Source: Streptomyces sp. HUAS CB01 (GTDB taxonomy: Bacteria; Actinomycetota; Actinomycetes; Streptomycetales; Streptomycetaceae). From it: DNA of 64,000 nt. The stretch covers positions 1,234,001 through 1,298,000 of the forward strand of contig NZ_CP129137.1 of NCBI RefSeq assembly GCF_030406905.1, in the 5' to 3' direction. The notes below the pieces were generated by a model, which worked only from the letters and a program-made list of their open reading frames with translations, was not told where the DNA came from and searched no databases. Of this stretch, positions 50,683-58,657 are shown in pieces. Both the position numbers and the translations under genes were made by a program. The stretch's first letter is position 1. Every line of letters begins with the position of its first letter.

Positions 50683-51096
50683 ATGAACACCACGGTCAGC
50701 TGCGAGCTGCACCTGCGCCTCGTTGTGTCGAGCGAGTCCTCACTGCCTGTACCCGCGGGCCTGCGGTATGACACGGCCGATCCGTATGCCGTGCACGCCA
50801 CCTTCCACACCGGAGCCGAGGAGACGGTCGAATGGGTGTTCGCCCGCGACCTTCTCGCCGAGGGCCTTCATCGGCCCACAGGCACCGGCGACGTCAGAGT
50901 CTGGCCGTCGCGCAGTCACGGCCAGGGCGTCGTCTGCATCGCACTGAGCTCTCCCGAGGGCGAGGCCCTGCTGGAGGCCCCGGCGCGGGCCCTGGAGTCG
51001 TTCCTGAAGCGGACGGACGCCGCGGTCCCGCCCGGCACGGAGCATCGCCATTTCGATCTCGATACCGAGCTCTCGCACATCCTGGCGGAAAGCTGA
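50683..51096 (+). CDS. ssgB: Sporulation-specific cell division protein SsgB
   Basis: 137 residues, the expected length. Begins MNTTVSCELHLRLVVSSES and has the SALP-family core AVHATFHTGAEETVEWVFARDLL and a GQGVVCIALSSPEGEALLEAPA stretch. SsgB recruits FtsZ to division sites in sporulating aerial hyphae with SsgA, a function specific to morphologically complex actinomycetes. ATG 50683 has AAAGG 11 bases upstream. It is developmentally controlled in S. coelicolor; I see no certain sigma site here. A strong terminator follows. Confidence 0.96.
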   Translation: MNTTVSCELHLRLVVSSESSLPVPAGLRYDTADPYAVHATFHTGAEETVEWVFARDLLAEGLHRPTGTGDVRVWPSRSHGQGVVCIALSSPEGEALLEAPARALESFLKRTDAAVPPGTEHRHFDLDTELSHILAES

Positions 51097-51176
51097 ACCA
51101 GGGCGAGGGCAGCAGGCGCCGTCCGACTCGGGGAGACGGCACCGCACGTACACGGACAACCGCATAGGGCATGCTC

Positions 51177-51216
51177 CGGCGCCGTCGTCGCGGAATCCAC
51201 CGCGACGACGGCGCCG
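51177..51216 (+). terminator. Terminator downstream of ssgB
   Basis: Perfect 17-base inverted repeat (51177-51193 with 51200-51216) around AATCCA, 81 bases past the ssgB stop. Confidence 0.85.
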
Positions 51217-51292
51217 TCGCGTTCTCCGGGGACCCGCTAGAGTCAGCGCAATTCGGCGGGCGCCCAGCCCGCAGCAGGCCAGGGAGCGAATC

Positions 51293-51859
51293 GTGCTGAT
51301 CCCTCACGACACCCGCATCGCCCTCGACATCGTCGTCGATCTGGTGAACACCGCGCCCGAGCGCGCCGGCAGCCCCGAGGTCGACGAGCTCGGGGACGTG
51401 CCGTCGCTGTACACGTTCGTGAAGAAGTACAACATCAGTGACGTGGGTGAACTCGGCGAACACGATCTGAACGCCGTGCTCGAGGTGCGGAGCCGGTTCG
51501 AGGAGGTGTTCGCGGCTCCGGACGCCCGCACCGCAGCCGAACTCATCAACCGGCTCGTGACCTCGGCGGGGACCACGCCGCAGCTGACCGACCACGACGG
51601 CTACGACTGGCACGTGCACTACTTCGCGCCCGGCGCGTCGGTCGCCGAGCACCTCGCGGCCGACTGCGGCATGGCCCTGGCGTTCATGATCGTGGCGGGC
51701 GAGCAGGAGCGGCTGCGGCGCTGCGAGGCCCCGGACTGCGGCCGCGCCTTCGTCGATCTGTCCCGCAATCGCTCGCGCCGCTACTGCGACAGCCGTACCT
51801 GCGGCAACCGCCTGCACGTCGCCGCCTACCGGGCGCGCCGCAGGGAAGCGGCCGGCTGA
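51293..51859 (+). CDS. CGNR zinc-finger protein with ABATE domain
   Basis: 188 residues. N-terminal ABATE-type region (DTRIALDIVVDLVNT, FVKKYNISDVGELGEHDL) and a C-terminal zinc finger RCEAPDCGRAFVDLSRNRSRR, then YCDSRTCGNRLHVAAYRARRR with the CGNR tetrad. These are stress-linked, likely DNA-binding regulators. The ligand of the ABATE domain is unknown. The start is GTG 51293 with GGGAG seven bases upstream. It follows the ssgB terminator and converges with a short membrane-protein frame. Confidence 0.92.
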   Translation: MLIPHDTRIALDIVVDLVNTAPERAGSPEVDELGDVPSLYTFVKKYNISDVGELGEHDLNAVLEVRSRFEEVFAAPDARTAAELINRLVTSAGTTPQLTDHDGYDWHVHYFAPGASVAEHLAADCGMALAFMIVAGEQERLRRCEAPDCGRAFVDLSRNRSRRYCDSRTCGNRLHVAAYRARRREAAG

Positions 51860-51882
51860 GTTCCGGTCGCGTCACGGTCGCC

Positions 51883-52035
51883 TCACAGCAGGAAGAGGTC
51901 GTGGACCGCGGCCATGAGCAGAAGACAGCCGATCACCCCGAGGAAGATCATCAGGGGCGGCTGGGAGAGCGCGAAGAGACAGCCACGCGGCTCGTCTGAG
52001 GGGGCGGGGGCCTGGCCCCGGGAGGTATCCAGCAT
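51883..52035 (-). CDS. Probable 50-residue single-span membrane protein
   Basis: ATG 52035 to TGA 51883: a 25-residue hydrophilic start (DTSRGQAPAPSDEPRG), then LMIFLGVIGCLLLMAAVHDLF as a C-terminal membrane helix. The frame has typical GC3 codon use and a membrane-like profile, but the start lacks a clear ribosome site. Not recognised. It occupies most of the space between the CGNR gene and the next membrane protein. Confidence 0.55.
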   Translation of the reverse strand: MLDTSRGQAPAPSDEPRGCLFALSQPPLMIFLGVIGCLLLMAAVHDLFLL

Positions 52036-52192
52036 CTCGGGGTGATGATGACGCAGGACGGGCCCCGATGATCGACCAACACGCGTGAACGCCGGGGCAG
52101 TTCACCGGATCCCGTGGTGCCGTCCACCGCCGGGACCGCGGACCGCGGGGACCGGCCGCCTCCCGCGGCACGGATGCCGTGTCACCAGCGGG

Positions 52193-52651
52193 TCAGATGC
52201 CGTGCTTCTTGAGGATGGCCTCGATGTCGCTGAAGTCGTCGTCCGCGCCTGCGGCGGACTGCTTCCTCCCCTTGGGCCCGGCGGTCCCATCGGGCTGAGC
52301 GGCCGGGCGGCCTGCCTTGCCCAGCGCGGGCGCCGAGGCCGAGGGCGCGACCGCGCTCCGGTGGCCGGCGCCGTCCTCAGCGGGCGCCTTGGCCAACCGG
52401 CGCCGCTCCACGGCGCGCGTGGTCATGAACAGGCCCCACGCAGCACCCAGCACGCCCACGCCGACCCAGGCCGTGGGGCTGAACACCGTGCCGGCCGCCC
52501 ATTCGACGACGCCCGTCAGGACGAGGCCCAGGGGGACCAGCGCGTACGCCGCGATCCGGGCCGCCGTGAGGAAGCGCTTCCGGTACGCCGCGACCGCGGC
52601 GACGCCCAGCCCTGCCGCGGACACCGCGGCACACAACGTCTCGGCAAGCAT
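52193..52651 (-). CDS. Small membrane protein with basic tail, unknown function
   Basis: 152 residues with three hydrophobic segments (ETLCAAVSAAGLGVAAVAAY, RIAAYALVPLGLVLTGVVEW, TAWVGVGVLGAAWGLFMTT), then a hydrophilic 65-residue tail ending in DDDFSDIEAILKKHGI. The terminal segment looks like a conserved helical docking peptide. The ATG at 52651 follows AGGAGG with six-base spacing, a clear start; the longer open frame upstream is not coding-like. Not recognised. Confidence 0.82.
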   Translation of the reverse strand: MLAETLCAAVSAAGLGVAAVAAYRKRFLTAARIAAYALVPLGLVLTGVVEWAAGTVFSPTAWVGVGVLGAAWGLFMTTRAVERRRLAKAPAEDGAGHRSAVAPSASAPALGKAGRPAAQPDGTAGPKGRKQSAAGADDDFSDIEAILKKHGI

Positions 52652-52848
52652 CCGGTCCTCCTGACGGGCGGAAGGGCAACCCCGGAGGGACGCCCCGGGG
52701 ACAGCGGTCACCTCCATCCTGCACCGGGCGGCGGGGCCGGGGCCACGCCCCCGTCCCACCTCAGGGAGATCTCCGGGACGCCCTCCTCCTCAGGTGCCGG
52801 GCAGATCCGGGTTGGGGCCCGGTCGCCGCGGCTGGAAGACTGGCTCCC

Positions 52849-53355
52849 ATGAGCGACTCCTCCCCCGCCCCCGTCGTCCTGGACGTCTGGTGCGAGCTGC
52901 AGTGCCCCGACTGCCGTACCGCCCTCTCCGATCTGCGGGCCCTGCGCGCACGCTACGGCGACGGGCTGGAGCTGCGGCTGCGCCACTTCCCGCTGGAGAA
53001 GCACAAGCACGCCTTCGCCGCCGCGCAGGCCGCGGAGGAGGCCGTCGAACAGGGCAAGGGCTGGGAGTACGTGGAGGCCGTGCTCGCCCGGGTCGAGGAG
53101 CTGGACCGCGAGGGCGAGCCGTTCCTGGTCCGGATCGCCGGTGAACTCGGTCTGGACGCCGACGAGTTCGACACCGCCCTCGTCGACGGACGGCACATCC
53201 TGATCGTCGACGCCGACCAGGCCGAGGGCAAGGCGATCGGTGTCACCGGCACCCCGACGTACGTCATCGGCGACGAGCGGCTCGACGGCGGCAAGAGCCA
53301 GGAGGGGCTGCGCGAGCGCATCGAGGAGATCGCCGACCGGCTCCTCGCGGGTTGA
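52849..53355 (+). CDS. DsbA-family thioredoxin-fold oxidoreductase
   Basis: 168 residues. The redox CxxC is in DVWCELQCPDCRTALSDL near residues 19-22, followed by the helical insertion and the cis-Pro loop in IGVTGTPTYVIGDERL. No signal peptide is visible, so this member is probably cytoplasmic. Partners are not evident. ATG 52849 begins the frame, divergent from the small membrane protein gene about 200 bases away. A repeat-rich gap follows. Confidence 0.9.
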   Translation: MSDSSPAPVVLDVWCELQCPDCRTALSDLRALRARYGDGLELRLRHFPLEKHKHAFAAAQAAEEAVEQGKGWEYVEAVLARVEELDREGEPFLVRIAGELGLDADEFDTALVDGRHILIVDADQAEGKAIGVTGTPTYVIGDERLDGGKSQEGLRERIEEIADRLLAG

Positions 53356-53765
53356 GGTCGGCGCCCGCGGCGGCCCCGGCGGCCCGCAGCGCCCCCCGAG
53401 GCAACCCCTTCCGCCCGGACGGCGGCCCACGGCATCCGGTCCGGGCCCCCGCGGTCGGAGTGCCGGGTCCACTCGGGCGGGCCCGCCGGCCCGGCGGAGC
53501 CTGTACCGAGGGGACGGCGGGACGGGTAGCGCGCCGGGCGGTCGGCGCGGCGGAACGCACCGGGACGGACCCGCTCGACGCGAACAGCCCGCCGGCGCGC
53601 GGCGGGGTCGTACCGGTGGGCCGGACGGATCCGGCAACGCGGCGGGGTCGTGTCGACGGGACGGACAGGCCCGGCGCGGCGAGGTCGTGCCGGGCAGGCC
53701 GGACGGTCCCGGCGACAAGGCCCGGGGCTGTGCCGGTGAGACGGGCCGATCCTCGCGGAGCCGGT
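53356..53765. repeat. Gene-free interval with degenerate 50-base repeats
   Basis: 410 bases without a supported gene. Between about 53600 and 53715 a unit beginning gcggcg(g/a)ggtcgt and continuing with a gg(g/c)cggac(g/a)g and cccggc pattern occurs three times at roughly 50-base spacing with many substitutions. The remainder is a GC-rich monotone. No protein motif or stable hairpin stands out. Confidence 0.55.
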
Positions 53766-54605
53766 CTAGAGCAGGGGCTTGGTCAAGTGGTGGAGCACGG
53801 GCCGGTAGCCGAGTGACGCGTAGAGGCCGGCGGCCGGGATGTTGCCGGAAGCGACGTGCAGTCGGAGCTCGGGGGCGCCGGCCGCGTGGGCGAGCCGCTC
53901 CGCGACCAGCATCAGGGCCCGGCCGTACCCCTGGCCGCGGTGCCCCTCGCCGACGTGCACGTCGTACACGTACGCGCCCCGCTCCCCCGGGCGCGGCGGG
54001 CGCTCAGCGACCCAGACGTGGCCCACGGCGGCGCCGTCCACGACCAGGGCCCGCAGGAACGCGCCACGCGTCGCGGCGCCGTGGGGCAGCTTCTCGCGGT
54101 GGTCGGCCTCGGACCGGGCGCGGGCCCGGTCCTCGGGCAGGCCCCGTTCCGTCCAGGTGCGTGCGTACCGCTCCACGGCACCCGCCCGCCACGAGCGGAA
54201 CTCCTCGTCCGTGAGGGGGCGGCCGTCCACTCCCCCGGGCAGCTCGGGCGGCTCGGGCGGCGCCTCCTTGGACAGCGTGCGGCCGCTCTCGGCGTACCAG
54301 AGCGCGCCGGCCAGACGCAGCGCGGCGGCGGCCTCCGCGGGGACGACGGTGACGATGCGCGTGCAGCCCCAGCCGCGCAGCACCTCCTCGGCGGCGAGGG
54401 CCGCGACCGTGCCCCGGCCGCGACCCCGGTCGGCCTCGTCGATCCGCAGGGACCGCAGCACGCCCGTGGGCGGACCGGCGTCCGGGTCGCGGGCGAGCTC
54501 GACGGTGCCCACGGGCCTGCCGTTGACACAGACGTCGTAGCCGCGTGCCATGGCGCCGTCCGCGCCCCGCTGAAGCGGCCCGGTCGGCCGCAGGGTGGTG
54601 GTCAT
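53766..54605 (-). CDS. Double GNAT-fold acetyltransferase
   Basis: 279 residues containing two GNAT halves. The N-terminal half has VGTVELARDPDAGPPTGVLR and DEADRGRGRGTVAALAAEEVL (acetyl-CoA Q/R-x-x-G-x-G/A pattern). The C-terminal half has YVYDVHVGEGHRGQGYGRAL and LHVASGNIPAAGLYASLGY, a full motif A and B. The second half looks active; the first is more degenerate. The start is ATG 54605; the ribosome site is weak. The stop is TAG at 53766. No neighbour suggests a substrate. Confidence 0.88.
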   Translation of the reverse strand: MTTTLRPTGPLQRGADGAMARGYDVCVNGRPVGTVELARDPDAGPPTGVLRSLRIDEADRGRGRGTVAALAAEEVLRGWGCTRIVTVVPAEAAAALRLAGALWYAESGRTLSKEAPPEPPELPGGVDGRPLTDEEFRSWRAGAVERYARTWTERGLPEDRARARSEADHREKLPHGAATRGAFLRALVVDGAAVGHVWVAERPPRPGERGAYVYDVHVGEGHRGQGYGRALMLVAERLAHAAGAPELRLHVASGNIPAAGLYASLGYRPVLHHLTKPLL

Positions 54606-54664
54606 CAGGGGTGTTCTACCTGTCCCCGGGCCACCCGTCACCATGCCCGTACGGGCTCAGTCCC

Positions 54665-55492
54665 TCAGGGCAGGGGATCGGGGTCCGCGGCGGCGTGCTC
54701 CTCGAAGATCCGCATGGCCTTGGCCGTCAGGGGCCCGGGGGCCCCGGGCAGCTCGCGGCCGTCGACACGGTGGACGGCCTGGACGTCGCGGGTCGAGGAG
54801 GTCAGGAAGATCTCCTCGGCACGCTCCAGCACGTCCATCGGCAGGTCCGCCTCCTGTGCCCCGGTCCAGTCCGCGGTCAGGGCGCGGGTGATCCCGGCGA
54901 GGCAGCCCGAGGAGAGGGGCGGGGTGAACAACTGGCCGTCGACGACGACGAAGATGTTCGAGCCGGTGCCCTCGCACAGCTGCCCGACGGTGTTGGCGAA
55001 GATCGCCTCGGACGCGCCCTGCTCATGGGCCCGGGCGAGGGCGACGACGTTCTCGGCGTACGAAGTGGTCTTCAGCCCTGCCAGCGCACCGCGCTCGTTG
55101 CGGGTCCACGGCACGGTGATCACGGCGGTGGTGTCGGGCCTTCGCGTGGCCGCGGCGAGGGCGACGACGAGGGAGGGGCCCTTGTCGCCGCGGTCGGAGC
55201 CGAGAGGCGAGAGCCCGCCCGTGTAGGTGATCCGCAGCCGGCCCAGCGGCATGGGGTTGGCCTCGATCACGGCCTCGCAGGCACGGCGCACCTCGTCGTG
55301 GTCCGGGTCGGGCAGGCCGAGGCCGCGGGCCGAGCGGGTGAGCCGGTCGAGGTGGCGGGTGAGGGCGAAGAGGCGGCCGTCGGTCGCCTTCACGGTCTCG
55401 AAGATTCCGTCGCCCACGGTCAGCCCGTGGTCGAACACGGAAACCAGGGCGTCGTCGGCGTCCCGCAGTCCGCCGTTGACCCAGATCCTCAT
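54665..55492 (-). CDS. pabC: Aminodeoxychorismate lyase (class IV aminotransferase)
   Basis: 275 residues. MRIWVNGGLRDADDALVSVFDHG is the typical opening, with FDHGLTVGDGIFETV, then LKTTSYAENVVALARA holding the PLP Lys, and CEGTGSNIF. Removes pyruvate from aminodeoxychorismate to give p-aminobenzoate for folate; a D- or branched-chain aminotransferase would show the same fold, but the adjacency to pabB argues for PabC. Start ATG 55492, one-base overlap with the pabB stop (TGATG). Confidence 0.9.
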   Translation of the reverse strand: MRIWVNGGLRDADDALVSVFDHGLTVGDGIFETVKATDGRLFALTRHLDRLTRSARGLGLPDPDHDEVRRACEAVIEANPMPLGRLRITYTGGLSPLGSDRGDKGPSLVVALAAATRRPDTTAVITVPWTRNERGALAGLKTTSYAENVVALARAHEQGASEAIFANTVGQLCEGTGSNIFVVVDGQLFTPPLSSGCLAGITRALTADWTGAQEADLPMDVLERAEEIFLTSSTRDVQAVHRVDGRELPGAPGPLTAKAMRIFEEHAAADPDPLP

Positions 55493-56538
55493 CACGCGGT
55501 CCTTCCACTCTGCACGTACGTTCCCGACGCTACCGCGAGCAGCCGGGCCGCCTTCAGCTCGGTCTCGTCCCACTCCCTCTCCGGGTCGGAGCCCCAGGTG
55601 ATCCCCGCGCCGGTGCCGAAGCGGAGCACTCCGGGGGCACGGTCGATCCAGAAGGTGCGTATGCCCACGGCGAGCTCGCCGGTGCCCCGGTCGGCGTCGA
55701 CCCAGCCGATGCCGCCGCAGTACGGGCCGCGGGGTGCCGTCTCCAGCTCGGCGAGGATCCGCAGCGCGCTGGACTTCGGCGCACCGGTGACCGAGCCGGG
55801 CGGAAAGGTGGCGTCCAGCAGCTCGCGCCATCCCGCGCCCGCCACCAGCTCGCCCCGGACGGTGGAGACGAGGTGGACCAGGCCGGGGTGGGCCTCGACG
55901 GCGCACAGGGCCGGGACGGTCACCGACCCCGAGGCGCAGACACGGCCGAGGTCGTTGCGGACCAGGTCCACGATCATCACGTTCTCGGCGTGGTCCTTCT
56001 CCAGCAGGTCCGCGGCCGTGCGGCCGGTGCCCTTGATCGGCCCGGACTCGACCGTGCTCCCCTCGCGGCGCAGATAGAGCTCGGGCGAGGCGGTGGCGAT
56101 CTCCACACCGTGCGCGGGGAGCCTGATCGTTCCCGCGTACGGGGCCGGGTTGCCGCGCGCGAGGAGCGCGGTCAGGGCGTCGACGTCGGCTGCGGCGGGA
56201 TCGGGCAGCGGGGCCGACAGCACCCGGCAGAGGTTCGCCTGGTAGACCTCGCCGGCCGCGATGTGCTCGCGGATACGTCGCACGCCCTCGGTGTACGCGG
56301 CCCGGTCCAGGGAGGAGGTCCAGTCGCCGGGGGCGGGGCCGCGCCAGCGTTCCGGGTCCGGGACGGGCACCGGCGCCTGGCGGACGTCCCCGAAGCGGGC
56401 GCAGGTCAGACGCCCTTCGAAGTCGGCTGCGACGGCCCAGAAGCCGGACGAGTCCAGTGCCTCGGGGTCGCTGGTGACATCCCTGAGGTCGGTGGCGAAG
56501 AGGCCGCCGAAGCGGGCCATGGGAGCGAGGTCGTGCAC
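55492..56538 (-). CDS. pabB: Aminodeoxychorismate synthase component I (chorismate-binding)
   Basis: About 348 residues of the chorismate-utilising core, lacking the longer N-terminal domain of E. coli PabB. GEVYQANLCRVLSAPLP, SPELYLRREGSTVESGPIKG with the PIKGT Lys of the PabB branch, IVDLVRNDLGRV, and FPPGSVTGAPKSSALRIL are present. It feeds PabC. No glutaminase (PabA) gene is adjacent, so the amidotransferase may come from elsewhere. The start is probably GTG 56538, though a ribosome site is not visible; ATG 56520 is an alternative. Chorismate is supplied by the aro genes at the start of the window. Confidence 0.9.
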   Translation of the reverse strand: MHDLAPMARFGGLFATDLRDVTSDPEALDSSGFWAVAADFEGRLTCARFGDVRQAPVPVPDPERWRGPAPGDWTSSLDRAAYTEGVRRIREHIAAGEVYQANLCRVLSAPLPDPAAADVDALTALLARGNPAPYAGTIRLPAHGVEIATASPELYLRREGSTVESGPIKGTGRTAADLLEKDHAENVMIVDLVRNDLGRVCASGSVTVPALCAVEAHPGLVHLVSTVRGELVAGAGWRELLDATFPPGSVTGAPKSSALRILAELETAPRGPYCGGIGWVDADRGTGELAVGIRTFWIDRAPGVLRFGTGAGITWGSDPEREWDETELKAARLLAVASGTYVQSGRTA

Positions 56539-56636
56539 GGCTGTGAGTCTATGGCGGGCCCCCGGCGGCCGCTCCGGCGCGCACCCGGGGACGAACCCCG
56601 CGTGAGCACAGCTCAGCACGCTGCGGAAACGCGTTT

Positions 56637-56664
56637 TTGTGCTGGCCCAGGAATCCGCTAAAGT
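56637..56664 (+). promoter_or_regulatory. Candidate sigma-70-type promoter for the tRNA cluster
   Basis: TTGTGC, a 16-base spacer, then TAAAGT, ending 42 bases before tRNA-Gly. The start of transcription would lie near 56671. Vegetative promoter match of moderate strength. Confidence 0.55.
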
Positions 56665-56706
56665 TCAACACGTCGCCGGGACGCGGAAGCGGACCGGAAA
56701 CGACAA

Positions 56707-56779
56707 GCGGACGTGGCTCAGTTGGTAGAGCATCACCTTGCCAAGGTGAGGGTCGCGAGTTCGAATCTCGTCGTCCGCT
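56707..56779 (+). tRNA. tRNA-Gly (anticodon GCC)
   Basis: 73 bases; acceptor GCGGACG/CGTCCGC, anticodon loop TTGCCAA (GCC), T-loop AGTTCGAAT, discriminator T. First gene of the five-tRNA cluster. CCA not encoded. Confidence 0.96.
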
Positions 56780-56814
56780 CGAAGAGGGGGATCTTCCCGA
56801 CCCCCGCACTCCGG

Positions 56815-56885
56815 GGTGGAGTGGCCGAGAGGCGAGGCAACGGCCTGCAAAGCCGTCTACACGGGTTCAAATCCCGTCTCCACCT
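56815..56885 (+). tRNA. tRNA-Cys (anticodon GCA)
   Basis: 71 bases; acceptor GGTGGAG/CTCCACC, anticodon loop CTGCAAA (GCA), T-loop GGTTCAAAT, discriminator T. The genome encodes CCA directly after it (56886-56888), unlike the neighbouring tRNAs. Confidence 0.95.
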
Positions 56886-56889
56886 CCAA

Positions 56890-56961
56890 GGACGATTAGC
56901 TCAGCGGGAGAGCGCTTCCCTGACACGGAAGAGGTCACTGGTTCAATCCCAGTATCGTCCA
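56890..56961 (+). tRNA. tRNA-Val (anticodon GAC), copy 1 of 3
   Basis: 72 bases; acceptor GGACGAT/ATCGTCC, anticodon loop CTGACAC (GAC), T-loop GGTTCAATC, discriminator A. Begins one base after the CCA of tRNA-Cys. Confidence 0.96.
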
Positions 56962-57004
56962 CGCAGCACACGCAGCACCCACGGCCTCCGGGCCGTGATC
57001 CCGA

Positions 57005-57076
57005 GGACGATTAGCTCAGCGGGAGAGCGCTTCCCTGACACGGAAGAGGTCACTGGTTCAATCCCAGTATCGTCCA
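57005..57076 (+). tRNA. tRNA-Val (anticodon GAC), copy 2 of 3
   Basis: Identical in all 72 bases to the copy at 56890. The 43-base spacer between them is also closely related to the next spacer. Confidence 0.96.
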
Positions 57077-57128
57077 CGCAGCACACGCAGCACACGCAGC
57101 ACCCACGGTCTCCGGGCCGTGGCCCCGA

Positions 57129-57200
57129 GGACGATTAGCTCAGCGGGAGAGCGCTTCCCTGACACGGAAGAGGTCACTGGTTCAATCCCAGTATCGTCCA
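57129..57200 (+). tRNA. tRNA-Val (anticodon GAC), copy 3 of 3
   Basis: Identical to the two preceding copies. Preceded by a 52-base spacer that matches the first spacer, with one extra nine-base cgcagcaca unit and a few substitutions. A terminator follows after five bases. Confidence 0.96.
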
Positions 57201-57205
57201 CAGCC

Positions 57206-57242
57206 CGGAGCCCCCGGCCGCACTGAGCGGCCGGGGGCTCCG
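57206..57242 (+). terminator. Terminator of the tRNA cluster
   Basis: Perfect 16-base inverted repeat (57206-57221 with 57227-57242) around ACTGA, beginning five bases after the third tRNA-Val. Confidence 0.88.
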
Positions 57243-57351
57243 TCGTGGGTGCCCGGCGTCGTGGGTGCGGAGCCACGGCCCGCGCCCCGGGCGTCCGGCC
57301 GCTGCCGGTCGGCCGCTGCCGGGAGGAACCGCTTCCGGGGCGGCCCGGCGG

Positions 57352-57630
57352 TCAGGACGAGAAGAGCATCCTGCCGAAGCCGCGCTGACGGTGGTGTCCG
57401 CCGTGGTGACCGTGGTGCGGGGCACCCCAGGCCGGCTGCGCGGGCGCCGGGTAGCCCTGCGCTGCGGGCGGCGGCGGCGGGGCCTGCTGCCCCCACTGGC
57501 TCTCCAGCCGGGTCAGCGCCTCCAGTTCCCCGTAGTCCAGGAATATCCCCCGGCAGCCGCTGCACTGCTCGATCTGGACGCCGTTGCGGTTGTACGTGTG
57601 CATGGGTGCATGGCACTTGGGACACTGCAT
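57352..57630 (-). CDS. zf-TFIIB zinc-ribbon protein
   Basis: 92 residues. MQCPKCHAPMHTYNRNGVQIEQ and CSGCRGIFLDYGELEAL form one four-Cys zinc ribbon of the zf-TFIIB type. A Pro/Ala/Gln linker follows, then a His/Gly-rich tail (HHGHHGGHH), probably metal-binding. The role is unknown. ATG 57630 is preferred over the in-frame upstream start because it opens directly on the zinc ribbon; the upstream AGGAGCTGACCC is a plausible ribosome site. Confidence 0.88.
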   Translation of the reverse strand: MQCPKCHAPMHTYNRNGVQIEQCSGCRGIFLDYGELEALTRLESQWGQQAPPPPPAAQGYPAPAQPAWGAPHHGHHGGHHRQRGFGRMLFSS

Positions 57631-57682
57631 CGTTGGGTCAGCTCCTCGCCGCTCGGTCTCATTGGGTGATCCCGTTCCCACA

Positions 57683-58657
57683 CTACGACGGGATCATGTC
57701 GTCCAACTCGGGTGGGAGAGAGGCAATTCGGGCGCAAGCGTCGGTCATCGCCCTTTCCGCGTCGTCGAGATCGCGCGACTCGGCGGTGCTCTTCGCCACG
57801 GCGAGGGCGGCGGCCTGGACGGTCAGGGCGCGGGCCGGGACGTCGAGCGGCGGCCACGGGTCGGCTCCGGCGGGCCCCGCCGCGGGGCCGCCTGCCACAC
57901 GGTACGCGCCGAGGAACCGCGCCCAGTCGTCCGGTGCGAGGAGGCCCGCCGCGAACCAGGCGGCGGGGCGGGCGAGGTCCCAGGCGGGGTCGCCGAGACC
58001 GAGGTCGTCGACGTCGATGAGGTGCCAGGCGCCGTCGCCTGCGGGGTGGCGGACCAACTGGCCCAGATGCAGGTCGCCGTGGCACAGCCGGGCGGGAACG
58101 GGTGCGGGACCTTCGTCCCGCGCCCAGGCCGGCAGCCGGTGCCAGGCGCCGAGCACGGCGCACGCGGCGGGATGCGCGGGGGCGGCCGTGTGCATCCGGG
58201 CGACCGCGGCGGCCGCCTTGGCCGGCCCCCGCATCACCGGCAGTGGGCCGGGCAGTGCGTCGAGCGGCACGGTGTGGAGCCGGGCGAGTAGTGCCGCGGC
58301 CTCCTCCCAGGGGGCCGCGTCCGGGTCGGAGGGGTCGACGGGGCTGCCGTAGGGCCAGGTGGTGACGGGGCGCTCGCCGAGGGTGGCGGCGTCCAGGACG
58401 GGCGGCAGCAGGATCCCGGCGAGCCGGGGGTGCGCGGCGAGGGCGACCCGTATGCGGTGGTCGGCGGGGTCGGTCCAGGGCGCGTGAGCCTTGGCGACGG
58501 CACGGCCGTGGCGTACGACGACCGCGTCGGCCCGCTCGGCCAGCACGTCCGCGTCCTGCCCGCAGGCCCGGCACGCGTCCCGCGGGCCCGGCACATGCGC
58601 CGCCTCCCGCGCCACCTCCGACAGGGCACGCACCAGCGCGCGATCGCTCTGCTCCAC
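57683..58657 (-). CDS. APH-family phosphotransferase
   Basis: 324 residues with an aminoglycoside-phosphotransferase-type kinase fold. The catalytic loop is LCHGDLHLGQLVR near residue 202, and the metal-binding segment is HLIDVDDLGLGDPAWDLARP. The Gln in place of the usual Asn of the HxDxxxxN loop is a form I associate with maltokinase-like members, so sugar kinases should be considered as well as antibiotic kinases. RACGQDADVL near the N-terminus resembles a CxxC pair. The start GTG 58657 lacks a ribosome site; the longer frame upstream is not coding-like. Confidence 0.85.
   Translation of the reverse strand: MEQSDRALVRALSEVAREAAHVPGPRDACRACGQDADVLAERADAVVVRHGRAVAKAHAPWTDPADHRIRVALAAHPRLAGILLPPVLDAATLGERPVTTWPYGSPVDPSDPDAAPWEEAAALLARLHTVPLDALPGPLPVMRGPAKAAAAVARMHTAAPAHPAACAVLGAWHRLPAWARDEGPAPVPARLCHGDLHLGQLVRHPAGDGAWHLIDVDDLGLGDPAWDLARPAAWFAAGLLAPDDWARFLGAYRVAGGPAAGPAGADPWPPLDVPARALTVQAAALAVAKSTAESRDLDDAERAMTDACARIASLPPELDDMIPS

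Noticed and set aside
56713..57138. Open frames through the tRNA cluster
   Set aside because: Their repeated peptides are translations of the identical tRNA-Val genes; the tRNA folds explain the sequence.
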